Of a stretch of DNA of 64,000 bases, positions 35,521-44,622 are shown piece after piece; the stretch's first letter is position 1, and every line of letters starts with the position of its first letter. A program made the position numbers and the translations under genes. The DNA comes from Paenibacillus sp. JZ16. GTDB taxonomy: Bacteria > Bacillota > Bacilli > Paenibacillales > Paenibacillaceae. The stretch is taken from contig NZ_CP017659.1 of NCBI RefSeq assembly GCF_015326965.1, positions 806,001 through 870,000 on the forward strand, read 5' to 3'. Under the pieces are notes generated by a model that was not told the DNA's origin, did no database searches, and was given only the letters and a program-made list of their open reading frames with translations.

Positions 35521-35588
35521 AAGAAGTAAATATCGGTTAGAAATATAAAAATCGGCACATTGTGATTCGGGTTTCCATTCCCCATAAT
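35521..35588 (+). promoter_or_regulatory. Promoter and upstream conserved box of the AraC-type gene
   Basis: A 44-base box (35521-35564) matches the box at 56620-56663 in 35 of 44 positions, with no gaps. Its end overlaps a -35 TTGTGA (35560-35565). The -10 CATAAT (35583-35588) follows after 17 bases. The box is well placed for binding of the AraC-type protein itself or a co-regulator. Confidence 0.65.
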
Positions 35589-35640
35589 GTTATCAAACCG
35601 TATGAAAGCGTTATTACAACGAAGTTGGGGGGAAGCTTTT

Positions 35641-36414
35641 GTGCACGATGTTCTGTTTGTTGATCTGGAATCCCATGATGAAGCAACACCGGAAATCCGG
35701 CCGGATTGGAATGAGTTGAGATGCTCGCGGCTCCGCTGCGTCAGGTCCTCCTCGTCCGCCATGCAATTCATTGCTTTGGAGCCATACACCTTGGTGATTA
35801 TCCATGCGCTTGGTTCAGATTCCGAAGGTATGGAGTTATGCGCAAACATCCGGCGCGTAAGCCAAGTTCCCATCATTGTTACCGGAGGCAGCACGGATTT
35901 TTATTGGACCCGGAAAGCCTTGCAGCTGCAAGTTCATGATTATCTGCCTGCACCGTTCACGGTCGAAGACCTCAACACTTGCTTGCGGATGATCTCGCCG
36001 GCAACCCATTCCGGTGACGGGTTTCCGGATAATAGATTGTCCCATGTCCATGCGGAAAAGGAGGATCAGGTCATTCAAGAGGTCAAGGAATACTTGAAGG
36101 ATTCGATGTACCAAAACATCACCTTAAAAGAAATTGCCGAGCGGATGCATTTCAACTATTCCTACTTGGTGCAGAAGTTCAAGTTCCACGAGAAAATGAC
36201 GTTTAACGAATATCTGCTGCAGCAGCGAATGGAGAAAGCGAAATTCTTGCTGACGCATACCGACATGAAGATATACGAAATCGCTGACGCGGTGGGATAC
36301 AACGATATGGATTGGTTCTATAAAAAATTCAAGACTTATGCCGGCGTAAGCGCTAACATGTATAGAAAATTGCATGGATCCCGTACGGTTCCCGTTGCCT
36401 CTGGCCAGCACTAA
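35641..36414 (+). CDS. AraC-type regulator with degenerate receiver domain (xylan operon side)
   Basis: The protein has 257 residues. The first ~120 have the outline of a response-regulator receiver (MHDVLFVDLES; YTLVIIHALGSDSEGMELC; VPIIVTGG), but the phospho-acceptor Asp position is His (IIHAL). The C-terminal AraC double-HTH is intact (TLKEIAERMHFNYSYLVQKF, then YEIADAVGYNDMDWFYKKF). The GTG start at 35641 follows GGGGGGAAG and matches the start of its paralogue at 56749. Divergent from the GH10-led operon, it is the prime candidate for its activator. It cannot be phosphorylated in the usual way, so it may respond to a ligand or a partner protein (inference). Confidence 0.88.
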   Translation: MHDVLFVDLESHDEATPEIRPDWNELRCSRLRCVRSSSSAMQFIALEPYTLVIIHALGSDSEGMELCANIRRVSQVPIIVTGGSTDFYWTRKALQLQVHDYLPAPFTVEDLNTCLRMISPATHSGDGFPDNRLSHVHAEKEDQVIQEVKEYLKDSMYQNITLKEIAERMHFNYSYLVQKFKFHEKMTFNEYLLQQRMEKAKFLLTHTDMKIYEIADAVGYNDMDWFYKKFKTYAGVSANMYRKLHGSRTVPVASGQH

Positions 36415-36442
36415 CTTGTACGTACATTTTTACCTGAAGCAC

Positions 36443-36480
36443 CTAAAAAGGCGCTGCTTGACACGCGAGCGCCTTTTTAG
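36443..36480. terminator. Bidirectional terminator
   Basis: CTAAAAAGGCGCT (36443-36455) pairs perfectly with AGCGCCTTTTTAG (36468-36480). The A-run on one side and T-run on the other fit termination of both the rightward AraC-type gene and the leftward GH43 gene. Confidence 0.9.
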
Positions 36481-36524
36481 CTTGCCATCGTCACGTTATG
36501 AATGGACGGGATGTATATATGCAA

Positions 36525-38189
36525 TCACAACTCAAATTGCCATGCTTCGAAATCAAATAACTTCTGATCCTGCTTTCCGGTAAATACGAGGTAAAGATGA
36601 TGGATGCCGGATGCGCCTGAAACTTCAATGGATATTTCCTGACGCTGCTTCGCACCGGATGCTGGCGGTACGTTCACTGTGCCGATCCGTTCTCCTTCCG
36701 GATGATCCAGCCGAAGCTCCAGGCTTCCTCCTCCTTCCACTCCCGAGACCCAAGCCGTAAACGCGGATGCTCCTTTTCCGAAATCAACATTGGCCACTGC
36801 GATCCAATCCCGGTCGTGGATGTCCGTGACCGCCAATATCGGGCTGTCCTGCGAGTCTTCAGCAGCAGTAGACGGATTGATTTGAATTCCGGCATTCCAT
36901 GCCATCGTTACTGCCTCCGTTCGCTGGAAGGGATTGTGCGGCTGGACCCCCTTCACGCCTTCCATGTCAGCGTCTATCTCCCGGATGCTACCGTCCGTCT
37001 CGAAATAAACGCGGTTCAGATGGGTTGAGCGATAGCCTTTCGGAACTCCCATGGATTTTGACAACGTTTGGGCGTGATAGGCAATATACCAGTTTTGTTG
37101 GAACTGAAAGATGGCGTGATGATTATTCCCTCCGACCCCGAAGAAATGCCCGGGATTTTTCAATATGGTCCCTTGATACGTCCATGGGCCCATCGGATGC
37201 TCACTGACCATATAGGCGATTTCGCCGGGAGGGGGGCTGTTCTCCGGCCTCATTCCTTCCGAGAAATTGGAGCAGTACGTATAGTAATACTTTCCGTCAA
37301 ATTTGTTAATCCCTGAATCCTCGAACATATAAGGAGCCGGAATCGTGACGGCTTCGCCAAGCACGCTGATCATATCGTCGCCAAGCTGCATGACGCGAGC
37401 CGTATTCGGCATTTCGGCTTCGCCTTCCGGAATGCCGCCGCCAAAGTAGATATAGGCTTTCCCGTCGTCGTCAACGAGCACGGCGGGATCAAACAGCCAC
37501 GTGACACCTTCCACGCCCGGCGTGTTTCTTGTGATCAGCGGCTTTCCGATCGGATCCGTCCACGGGCCAACAGGGCTGTCGCTCGTCAGGACGCCGATGC
37601 CGCTGGCATTGTTGGCAAAATACAAGAAGAAGCGGTCCTCGCCGTCAATCACCTTATGCGCGGCCGCTGGCGCCCACGATTGCGTTGCCCATGCGGCAGC
37701 GCCGGTCGGTCCCGCGACCTGGATTGCTCCGTGATCGGTCCAGTTGACCAGGTCCGATGAAGAGATGACGGACAGCTTGTTGATCGTGCTGTAGCTGTTG
37801 TCCTTGACATTCCCGCCACCGTCATACTCCAATGCGTCGTACGTGTTATATAAATAAACACGTCCGTCAACTGCCAGCGCATAGGGATCCGCGCCGAATT
37901 TATGGGAGACCACCGGATTCCCGTTCGGCGGAATCTTGCCGATTGCGGCCGCAGCCTCCCTGCGGGTTCTGTCAGCATCCCGGCTCGCAACATTGCCTCT
38001 GCTTCCCTGGCCCATCATTTCAGTTCCTGTTTTGCCGGCTTTGATTTCATCACTCATCTTGTCACTCAGCTCCTGGTTAAACATTTTTGGATCGTCTTGG
38101 CCACGACTCGCTAGGTTTGCAAAAACAACAATTATGCAAACGAAAGCAAATACGGTAGATATGACCAGTAACGGCTTTCCGGGCTTCAT
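36525..38189 (-). CDS. xynD: Membrane-anchored GH43 arabinoxylan arabinofuranohydrolase with CBM6-like domain (XynD-like)
   Basis: The protein has 554 residues. One N-terminal helix (PLLVISTVFAFVCIIVVFAN, ~6-25) with no lipobox suggests an anchored extracellular enzyme. The GH43 domain starts NPVVSHKFGADPYALAVDGR (catalytic Asp in ADP), and has WATQSWAPAAAHKV and the acid Glu in YMFEDSGINKFDGKYYY. The C-terminal ~130 residues form a beta-sandwich like CBM6 (VANVDFGKGASAFTAWVSGV). Strong resemblance to Bacillus XynD suggests removal of arabinose from arabinoxylan. It is monocistronic, between a bidirectional terminator and its own upstream region. The 171 bases before it contain no promoter I can assign. 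Confidence 0.9.
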   Translation of the reverse strand: MKPGKPLLVISTVFAFVCIIVVFANLASRGQDDPKMFNQELSDKMSDEIKAGKTGTEMMGQGSRGNVASRDADRTRREAAAAIGKIPPNGNPVVSHKFGADPYALAVDGRVYLYNTYDALEYDGGGNVKDNSYSTINKLSVISSSDLVNWTDHGAIQVAGPTGAAAWATQSWAPAAAHKVIDGEDRFFLYFANNASGIGVLTSDSPVGPWTDPIGKPLITRNTPGVEGVTWLFDPAVLVDDDGKAYIYFGGGIPEGEAEMPNTARVMQLGDDMISVLGEAVTIPAPYMFEDSGINKFDGKYYYTYCSNFSEGMRPENSPPPGEIAYMVSEHPMGPWTYQGTILKNPGHFFGVGGNNHHAIFQFQQNWYIAYHAQTLSKSMGVPKGYRSTHLNRVYFETDGSIREIDADMEGVKGVQPHNPFQRTEAVTMAWNAGIQINPSTAAEDSQDSPILAVTDIHDRDWIAVANVDFGKGASAFTAWVSGVEGGGSLELRLDHPEGERIGTVNVPPASGAKQRQEISIEVSGASGIHHLYLVFTGKQDQKLFDFEAWQFEL

Positions 38190-38360
38190 CCCTGAACACG
38201 CCCTCCTTCATCGTTACTTGGTGACCTGTCATTCCGATCTGGTCAGTCCCAATGCGGGTCGTCATGAACGAAATTGTTCGTAAAAAGTGTACCTTTTGGT
38301 AAGCAGGACAACAACCGGACATTCCATCTGAAAACACCGGGCAAATGATAGGTCGCCTGC

Positions 38361-39983
38361 CTATTTTACAAGATGGTCCCGGTACTCCTGCGGCGTTAAA
38401 CCCGTCGCCTTTTTGAAGAAGCGGGTGAAGGAATGGGCGGCATCGTATCCGACTAGAGGCGCCACGTCCCTTACCTTCAAATCCCCTTCCTTAAGCAGCT
38501 CCTTTGCTCTCCGTATTCGGCACTTTTCGATATATTCCGAGAGATTGATTCCCCGTTCCTGCTTGAACAAACGCGAGAGATAGGAGGGATTAAAAAAATA
38601 GCGTTCGGCTAGATGCACAAGGGTGATGTCCTTATCCAGATGCTCCTCGATATACTGGCATACCCGATCAATGACATGCGCCGTTTTGCCTCGTTCATCC
38701 ATGCGCTTGAAATCGAATATATCTTCGGCCGTTCGCCTCAAATACCGAAAAGCTTCCTTCATGGAATCATGACCTTCCAAGTCCAGCAGCTTCCCCCGTT
38801 CACCGGTGGGGTCTTGAAGCCCAAGCCGGGTCAGCTTCGCATACAGCACGAGAGCGATAGAATAATAGGCTTGTGCAGCATGCTGATGATGATCGTCTCC
38901 GTTCAGCACGAATTCCGACAATTGCTCCAATTCACTCATGAATTCGCTCTCCCTTCCGGCCTCCAAATGGGCTTCCAAGACGCCTGCCTTATGGCTCGTC
39001 TCCACTCCTTCCTTGCAGTGAGACGCCTGGGAAGAGTCGACTTGATCCTTCAGGATCATCGGAATGCCGTCGCCCATCTTTAACTGCTGGAGTCTCCGCA
39101 GCCTTTCATATTGAGGGGTTACATCCTCCCACCGGCAGGGGAAGCCGCTTATGGTGAACGATACGGCAAGTCCCAGTGAATCCAGGCAGGCTTCCTGGAT
39201 CAGTTCAAGCGTCCCTTCCAAATAAAGGACAAGACGATCACCGGATGGATTCTCGGACCGCGGCTGAAGCATCCATAATAAATCCCCATGTTTGTCCAGG
39301 ACTCCGATGCTTCGGACATGCTCATCCATAAAAGAATTCCAAATCAGCCTTACCGAGCGATGGCTGTTTTTCTTTTCTGCATACGCTTTGCCTGCTGAGT
39401 ATGCTACGCGGCCAAGAGCCAGCAGCACAGGGAGTTTCGGATCCAATCCGATGTTCAAGGTCCGGAAATCGCTCAGCATGGCTTCCTTGTCCTGTCCAAG
39501 CAGGCTGCTGTCCGCGACGAATTGCCGGAAGTATTCTCCCTGCTCCATCCATTCCAGCGCTTCAATCTGCACGCGGGACTGCATGAGCCATTCATTCATG
39601 CGATTGCCGCTCTCGATTTCATGAATGACTTCCTTCACGACCTCCATGACCTTATCGAAGCCTTCCGTCTTCAACAAATAGCGGACATTGGGCATCTGAA
39701 TCGCTTGATAGGCGTAATCGAAATCGCTGTAACCGGTCAGAAAGATAATTCTGCACCTTGGCCAGAGAGCCCGGATGCTCTCCGTCAATTCCAATCCGCT
39801 CATGCCCGGCATGCGTATGTCCGTCAGGACGATGTCGATTCTCGTGCGCGACATCCAATTCAGCGCTTCCTTGCCGGAGTATGCCCGGCAAACGTCAAGC
39901 TTCTCGGGCATCCACTGATGAAATACTTCGTACAAACTGTTCGTAATAATCTCTTCATCGTCGACGACCAGCAGTCTATACAT
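38361..39983 (-). CDS. YesN-type response regulator (receiver + AraC HTH)
   Basis: The protein has about 540 residues. The receiver has the acidic pair in LLVVDDEEI, the phospho-Asp in DIVLTDIRMPGMSG (about 55), and the Lys in YLLKTEGF. A ~280-residue middle region follows. The C-terminal AraC double-HTH reads LVHLAERYFFNPSYLSRLFK, then VRDVAPLVGYDAAHSFTRFF. I chose the ATG at 39983 because GGAGGGG lies seven bases upstream; the start overlaps the end of the kinase gene by eight bases, so the two are translationally coupled. It should activate an import or hydrolase operon when phosphorylated by its partner. Confidence 0.93.
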   Translation of the reverse strand: MYRLLVVDDEEIITNSLYEVFHQWMPEKLDVCRAYSGKEALNWMSRTRIDIVLTDIRMPGMSGLELTESIRALWPRCRIIFLTGYSDFDYAYQAIQMPNVRYLLKTEGFDKVMEVVKEVIHEIESGNRMNEWLMQSRVQIEALEWMEQGEYFRQFVADSSLLGQDKEAMLSDFRTLNIGLDPKLPVLLALGRVAYSAGKAYAEKKNSHRSVRLIWNSFMDEHVRSIGVLDKHGDLLWMLQPRSENPSGDRLVLYLEGTLELIQEACLDSLGLAVSFTISGFPCRWEDVTPQYERLRRLQQLKMGDGIPMILKDQVDSSQASHCKEGVETSHKAGVLEAHLEAGRESEFMSELEQLSEFVLNGDDHHQHAAQAYYSIALVLYAKLTRLGLQDPTGERGKLLDLEGHDSMKEAFRYLRRTAEDIFDFKRMDERGKTAHVIDRVCQYIEEHLDKDITLVHLAERYFFNPSYLSRLFKQERGINLSEYIEKCRIRRAKELLKEGDLKVRDVAPLVGYDAAHSFTRFFKKATGLTPQEYRDHLVK

Positions 39984-41727
39984 GTTCATTCCCCTCCGTC
40001 AGCCTGATTCGAATTTGGACCCGCAGTCCATTCAATGGACTCCTTGAAAGGACTAATCCGCTGCTTTCCCCGTACGTCAGGGCAATTCGCCGATGAATGT
40101 TGATAAGCCCCGTCACTTCAGGGGATTCGGCAGATTCGGCTGTGCGTTCAAGCCGCTTATTTAGCATGTCGATATCGTTATCCGTCAACCCGTTCCCGTT
40201 CTCTTCAATCACGATGGAAGCTTCTTGGTCATCCAGATGAAACGACACACGCAGCAAGCCTTCATCCTGCATCTTTTCGAGGCTGTGCTCGTAGGCATTT
40301 TCGATAATGGGCTGAATGATCAATCGCGGTACTTTGATCGCCTCCATTTCCTTCGGCAGCTCGCCGAATTCTACGCGAATTCGCCTTGAAAATCTGAGCT
40401 TTTGAATCTCGGTATAAATGCGGGAATGCCTCGTTTCTTCCAGCAAAGGAACGTTGTCCGCATCATTGCGGGTAATGAATCGAAAGTATTCTCCCAGCAT
40501 GTTCGTGAACAACTCGATTTGCGTGACATCCCCCGTTTTGGCCAGGGAGCTCAGGATGAAGAAGCTATTATATAAAAAGTGGGGATTGATCTGGGATTGG
40601 AGCTGTTTCAGCTCTGCCCTTTGCATCATGAGCTTGTGCCTGAAATCCTGGTCAATCAGATGCTGCAGCTTGATGAGCATCTGATTGAATCGATCGTACA
40701 AATAGCCGAACTCGTCCCTTTGTCCGTGCCTGATCCGGATATTAAACATGCCATCCTCCATTTTTCTGAAGCTCTGGACAAGCAGAAGCAGCGGTTTATG
40801 AACCAATTTGTACGTCGAAACCGCATAGATGGCAATCGCCAAGAGGGTCGTGCCTGCAAACAGCCATGCCCAGACATAAAATTTACTTAACGGCCGTTTC
40901 ACCGCCTCAGTGGGCAAGTACGTGAACACGGATAGGTCCAGCTTGTCGGAATACGCCTTGTCGATCAAATACCTGCCTGTGCCGATATTCAGAATTTGAC
41001 GATTCGCATGTTGGATGGCCTGCACGGCCTCTTTCATTAAACGATCCGCCTCCTCATGGCTGGCCAGGGCAAAGCCGGACGGCTCGGAGACGATAAAAGC
41101 CCCGCTTTCCGGATACACGCTGATTTGCATCAGGGATTCCCTGAGTTTGCTCGCATCCAGTTCGATCTGAACGATCAGAAGCGGCTCTTCCCCTTTTCTA
41201 GCTCCGTATTTGGCCGCCACAAGATGGAAAGTATCGTCGATCTGCAGCAGTCTTTGATTGCCGTTCGCCTCTCCTGCAAACAGATGGTTGTACCGTCTCG
41301 AGTCGAATGCATTCATCGCGGTCATGGCTGAAATCGTTTTATCCATGCTGCGGATATGAATGAATACGTCTTTTATGTAGACACTGCTGTTTTTGATGGA
41401 GACCAGCCGCGGCAGCAAATAATGCAGGCTTGCTTTTCTTTCGACCGTGCTCATCATATCCCATGTCAGCACCATTTTGTTCAGTTCCTCATCCTGCAAA
41501 ATATCGTATTGCTGGATTTCCAGCCATTCGATCTCCCGGTTCAACCCGTCCAGGTAAGCCGAAAGCTGCGCCTGCGAATTTTTGGATACTTCCTGGCTAG
41601 CGTATTGGTAACTCCAGTTATACAGATAAACACCGAGAATGATAAGCGGAAAAATGACGAAGAGATAGGTAGCGACCAGTCGAATAAAAATGGTATTACG
41701 AATGGAATTCACGGGTAACTTAAGCAA
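39976..41727 (-). CDS. YesM-type sensor histidine kinase
   Basis: The protein has 583 residues. One membrane helix (FIRLVATYLFVIFPLIILGV, ~14-33), a ~240-residue extracellular sensor, a second helix (~290-310) and a HAMP-like linker lead to the His_kinase domain. The phospho-acceptor His is in QSQINPHFLYNSFFILSS. The ATP-binding region has IIQPIIENAYEHSLEKM and IEENGNGLT. The second G-box is weak, as usual in this family. The start appears to be TTG at 41727, five bases after GGAGGAG. It is encoded 85 bases downstream of a solute-binding lipoprotein that may present the ligand to it (inference). Confidence 0.92.
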   Translation of the reverse strand: MLKLPVNSIRNTIFIRLVATYLFVIFPLIILGVYLYNWSYQYASQEVSKNSQAQLSAYLDGLNREIEWLEIQQYDILQDEELNKMVLTWDMMSTVERKASLHYLLPRLVSIKNSSVYIKDVFIHIRSMDKTISAMTAMNAFDSRRYNHLFAGEANGNQRLLQIDDTFHLVAAKYGARKGEEPLLIVQIELDASKLRESLMQISVYPESGAFIVSEPSGFALASHEEADRLMKEAVQAIQHANRQILNIGTGRYLIDKAYSDKLDLSVFTYLPTEAVKRPLSKFYVWAWLFAGTTLLAIAIYAVSTYKLVHKPLLLLVQSFRKMEDGMFNIRIRHGQRDEFGYLYDRFNQMLIKLQHLIDQDFRHKLMMQRAELKQLQSQINPHFLYNSFFILSSLAKTGDVTQIELFTNMLGEYFRFITRNDADNVPLLEETRHSRIYTEIQKLRFSRRIRVEFGELPKEMEAIKVPRLIIQPIIENAYEHSLEKMQDEGLLRVSFHLDDQEASIVIEENGNGLTDNDIDMLNKRLERTAESAESPEVTGLINIHRRIALTYGESSGLVLSRSPLNGLRVQIRIRLTEGNEHV

Positions 41728-41812
41728 TTAAACTCCTCCGATGTGTGTGAATATGCATGTTAATCGGCCGCCTGCCGGCCTTTAAAGCCAACCGTGCGGG
41801 TGCGGCACATTT

Positions 41813-43498
41813 TTATGGACGGCTTTTTTTGTCCTCATGCCACTGATTCACTTCAGCCGTAATGTCAGCACCGCCAAGCCGATCCCATTCCTCCACGAAC
41901 CGGTCGAATTGTTCTACGGATTCGCCGAGTATGATATTGGCAAAATAATCATGCTGAAGATTGTCCAGAATCGTTTGTTTTTCAATCATCGTTTCAGTCG
42001 GCGCGCCGGCAAAAGCATCGAACAACAACTGATGGTTATCCTCGTATTGGTCGAGAATACTCATCGCACCGGAAGGCCCGTAGATCTTCTCCCAACCCCA
42101 GCCGGATTCGCCGTCTTCTTTCTTATCCAAATATCGATCGATTCGCCCTTGTATGAATCCGGGCTCGCCCTGTAACTGAGACGTCGTGCCCTGACGACGC
42201 GCTTCGGTGATTTGCCGGTACGCCTTGAGGTTCTTATCAGCCGGGAAAGGAGTCACGGGAGACAGTCCCCACACAGGCATGACATTGTTGTAGTAAGTTT
42301 CGTACTCTGCCGTTTCGCCCCAATTTTTTTCAAGATGCAGATTGAACATCTTCAGAATCGCTTCCGGGTTAGCAAAATCCTTTCTTACGGCGTAAAAAGA
42401 ACTTGTGGTAAATTTAAGCGGAACCTTTGGCGCTATGCCCGAGTCAGCAACAATGGGAAAAGCCTGCCACTCCGCATCCGGATCGCCGCTGCGGCTGGAC
42501 TGAAGCAAGAATGCTCCCCATTGCTCGCCATAGACCATGCCGATCCTCCCATCGGCAACGAGCTGTTTTGCTTTGCCTCCGTTTTTAAAAATGAATTCAC
42601 TGTCGATTTCATGATGGCGATACATATCCTGAAGCGCCTTGAGCGCCTGTTTCACTTCAGGCTGAATACCTCCGTATACGAGCTTGCCGCTCTCGTCTTC
42701 AAGCCATATGTTCGGGTAAGCTCCATAACCGGCCATGAATCCGGTTAAGCCCATGACGGGGTCCCACAAATATTGGGTAGCCGCTATTCCATAGGTGTCT
42801 TGTTGGCCATTTCCGTCGGGATCCCCCTCTGTAAACGCTTTCGAAATTGCCAGAACGTCATCCATCGTTTTCGGTGGCAACAGCTCCAATCGGTCCAGCC
42901 AATCCGTTCGAATCCACAGAAACATCGCCTTTTCAATGGAGGAATCGGTCTCCGGGATGCCCATCAGCTTGCCGTCGATCATGCCGGATTCCAAGGTACC
43001 GCTCCCTTCTTGGCGGTGAACTTGCTGTGTCAACGGTGAAGCATATTCCTTGTAAACCTGCGTCAGATCTTGAATCAAACCGGCGTGGCTCAGCTGCCTG
43101 AGCTGCTGGGCATTGACCTTGACGATATCCGGAATGTCCCCTGAAGCCAGCATAATATCCAGCTTTTTGTGGTATTGTTCGCTTCTCACAGCCCATTTGT
43201 ATTTGATTTGAATGCCCAGAACTTGTTCGTACAACTGACTCCAGCGATTGTCCTCCAGCGTTTCATCAGGCAATGCCTTCAGAATATCTTCCAAGCCGTC
43301 GCCGATTTCTCTCACAAACGTGACTTCGATCGGCGGATGATAAGCGCGTAATGACTTATCGCTGTATACGCCCTCCCCGCGTGTTTCCGGCCCTCGATTG
43401 TGGTCGATACCGCTGCTTTGGTGACATGACGCCAGTGTTGAACCAAACAGTAAAGCGCTTAGCATGACTTTGGAGAAGTTCTTTACGATGATCAGCAA
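41813..43498 (-). CDS. Extracellular solute-binding lipoprotein beside a two-component system
   Basis: The protein has 561 residues. The N-terminus MLIIVKNFSKVMLSALLFGS ends in a lipobox LASC (~24-27). The binding fold contains LPPKTMDDVLAISKAF and EGDPDGNGQQDTYGIA (calcium-loop-like), and the C-terminus has LDNLQHDYFANIILGESVEQ. It starts with TTG at 43498, about nine bases after GGAAAGGG. It is clearly paralogous to the partial SBP at the right edge of the window (for example MAGY-N/G-AYPNIW in both). It has its own promoter, is followed by YesM/YesN genes, and has no permease genes of its own directly beside it. Confidence 0.9.
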   Translation of the reverse strand: MLIIVKNFSKVMLSALLFGSTLASCHQSSGIDHNRGPETRGEGVYSDKSLRAYHPPIEVTFVREIGDGLEDILKALPDETLEDNRWSQLYEQVLGIQIKYKWAVRSEQYHKKLDIMLASGDIPDIVKVNAQQLRQLSHAGLIQDLTQVYKEYASPLTQQVHRQEGSGTLESGMIDGKLMGIPETDSSIEKAMFLWIRTDWLDRLELLPPKTMDDVLAISKAFTEGDPDGNGQQDTYGIAATQYLWDPVMGLTGFMAGYGAYPNIWLEDESGKLVYGGIQPEVKQALKALQDMYRHHEIDSEFIFKNGGKAKQLVADGRIGMVYGEQWGAFLLQSSRSGDPDAEWQAFPIVADSGIAPKVPLKFTTSSFYAVRKDFANPEAILKMFNLHLEKNWGETAEYETYYNNVMPVWGLSPVTPFPADKNLKAYRQITEARRQGTTSQLQGEPGFIQGRIDRYLDKKEDGESGWGWEKIYGPSGAMSILDQYEDNHQLLFDAFAGAPTETMIEKQTILDNLQHDYFANIILGESVEQFDRFVEEWDRLGGADITAEVNQWHEDKKSRP

Positions 43499-43532
43499 CA
43501 GAAAACACCCTTTCCTATCGATTAATTGTATT

Positions 43533-43560
43533 ATTATACTTTAAAGGCCCCGGCCCACAA
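43533..43560 (-). promoter_or_regulatory. Promoter of the SBP-YesMN unit
   Basis: On the minus strand, -35 TTGTGG (43555-43560) and a consensus -10 TATAAT (43533-43538) are 16 bases apart, about 35 bases before the TTG start. It lies just past the terminator of the nine-gene operon, so the two units are transcribed separately. Confidence 0.65.
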
Positions 43561-43617
43561 TAAACATTTTTTTACTTCCTATCCCGTTATTTACGTGTTG
43601 CTCGTATGCAAACAAAA

Positions 43618-43647
43618 ACCGCCAACCCCTAGATTCGGGGTGGCGGT
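43618..43647 (-). terminator. Terminator of the nine-gene import operon
   Basis: ACCGCC pairs with GGCGGT and ACCCC with GGGGT around a seven-base loop, with one bulged A. On the minus strand the stem is followed by TTTTTG, 15 bases past the last permease stop. Confidence 0.88.
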
Positions 43648-43662
43648 CTTCAACTTGAAATG

Positions 43663-44607
43663 TTAACCTACGATACCCGTACGCTCGATACTTTCCACGA
43701 AATATCGCTGAACGAACAAATAGATGACGATCAAGGGAAGGATCGCCAGCAAAATGCCGGTATCCTGCACCATGCTCAAATAAAATGGGTCCGCCTTCGA
43801 CGGATCGCCGCCCAGCATAATGGACAGGTTGTACGGCAGCGATGACAGCTGGGTGGACATGACTTTGCTTGAAGTCAGATACGTCGTCGTGTAGAAGCTG
43901 TCGTTCCACTGCCAGACGAAGGAGAACAACGTCGTGGTAATGATGGCAGGAATCGCGTTCGGCATCATGATGCGGGTAAAGGTGGTTCCGACGCCCGCGC
44001 CGTCAATATAAGCTGCCTCCTCCACTTCCTTCGGAATGCCTCGGAAGAATTGCCGGAAAATAAAAATGTACAAACCGGCTTTAAGCGAATTGGCGGTCAG
44101 CGAAGTCAGAATGAACGGCCAATAGCTGTTCAACAGATTGACGGACTTGCCGGTGAGGAGCGGAATCAGGCCCATCAGCGTAAAATCCTTCAGATTCAAA
44201 TAAATCGGGATGAGAATCGTGGTGGGGGGCACCAGAATCGTCAGGACGACACAGGCGAACAAAAGCTGGCTGCCTTTGAACTTCAAACGGGCAAAGCCGT
44301 AACCCGCCAGCGCGCAAGAAGCGGCCGTCAAGACCGTCGTCGTCGCCGACAGCGCAAACGTGTTGAACAGCGTTTCCCAGTAATCCATGATGCGGATCGC
44401 ATCAAGGAAATTGCTCATTGTGAAATTTTCCGGAATCCATACGACGACCGGTGAATAAAGATCGGCCTTGTCTTTGATGGCCGTCGAGATTTTTTGCAGA
44501 ATCGGATACAGAATGACAAAGGACAGGCCAGCGATCAATGTTAAACGTATGAAAGACCAGAGCCATCGTTTCCAGCTTTCGAGCGATAGCCACCGAGAAA
44601 CCGACAT
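43663..44607 (-). CDS. Carbohydrate ABC transporter permease, second pair, MalG-like
   Basis: This 314-residue permease has a first membrane helix at ~20-40 (LTLIAGLSFVILYPILQKIS). The EAA loop reads IPKEVEEAAYIDGAGVGTTF, and the C-terminal helix is followed by FVQRYFVESIERTGIVG. The insert between helices 3 and 4 (PLLTGKSVNLLNSYWPF) is longer than in the other permeases here. ATG 44607 has AGAAGGTGA five bases upstream. It is the last gene of the nine-gene operon, closely following its partner. Confidence 0.92.
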   Translation of the reverse strand: MSVSRWLSLESWKRWLWSFIRLTLIAGLSFVILYPILQKISTAIKDKADLYSPVVVWIPENFTMSNFLDAIRIMDYWETLFNTFALSATTTVLTAASCALAGYGFARLKFKGSQLLFACVVLTILVPPTTILIPIYLNLKDFTLMGLIPLLTGKSVNLLNSYWPFILTSLTANSLKAGLYIFIFRQFFRGIPKEVEEAAYIDGAGVGTTFTRIMMPNAIPAIITTTLFSFVWQWNDSFYTTTYLTSSKVMSTQLSSLPYNLSIMLGGDPSKADPFYLSMVQDTGILLAILPLIVIYLFVQRYFVESIERTGIVG

Positions 44608-44622
44608 TGCATTCACCTTCTT

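Noticed and set aside
42822..42845. cre-like TGTAAACGCTTTCG inside the SBP gene, with a similar sequence near 63944.
   Set aside because: Both lie within the conserved coding motif SKAFTE of paralogous proteins, so the match follows from the protein sequence.
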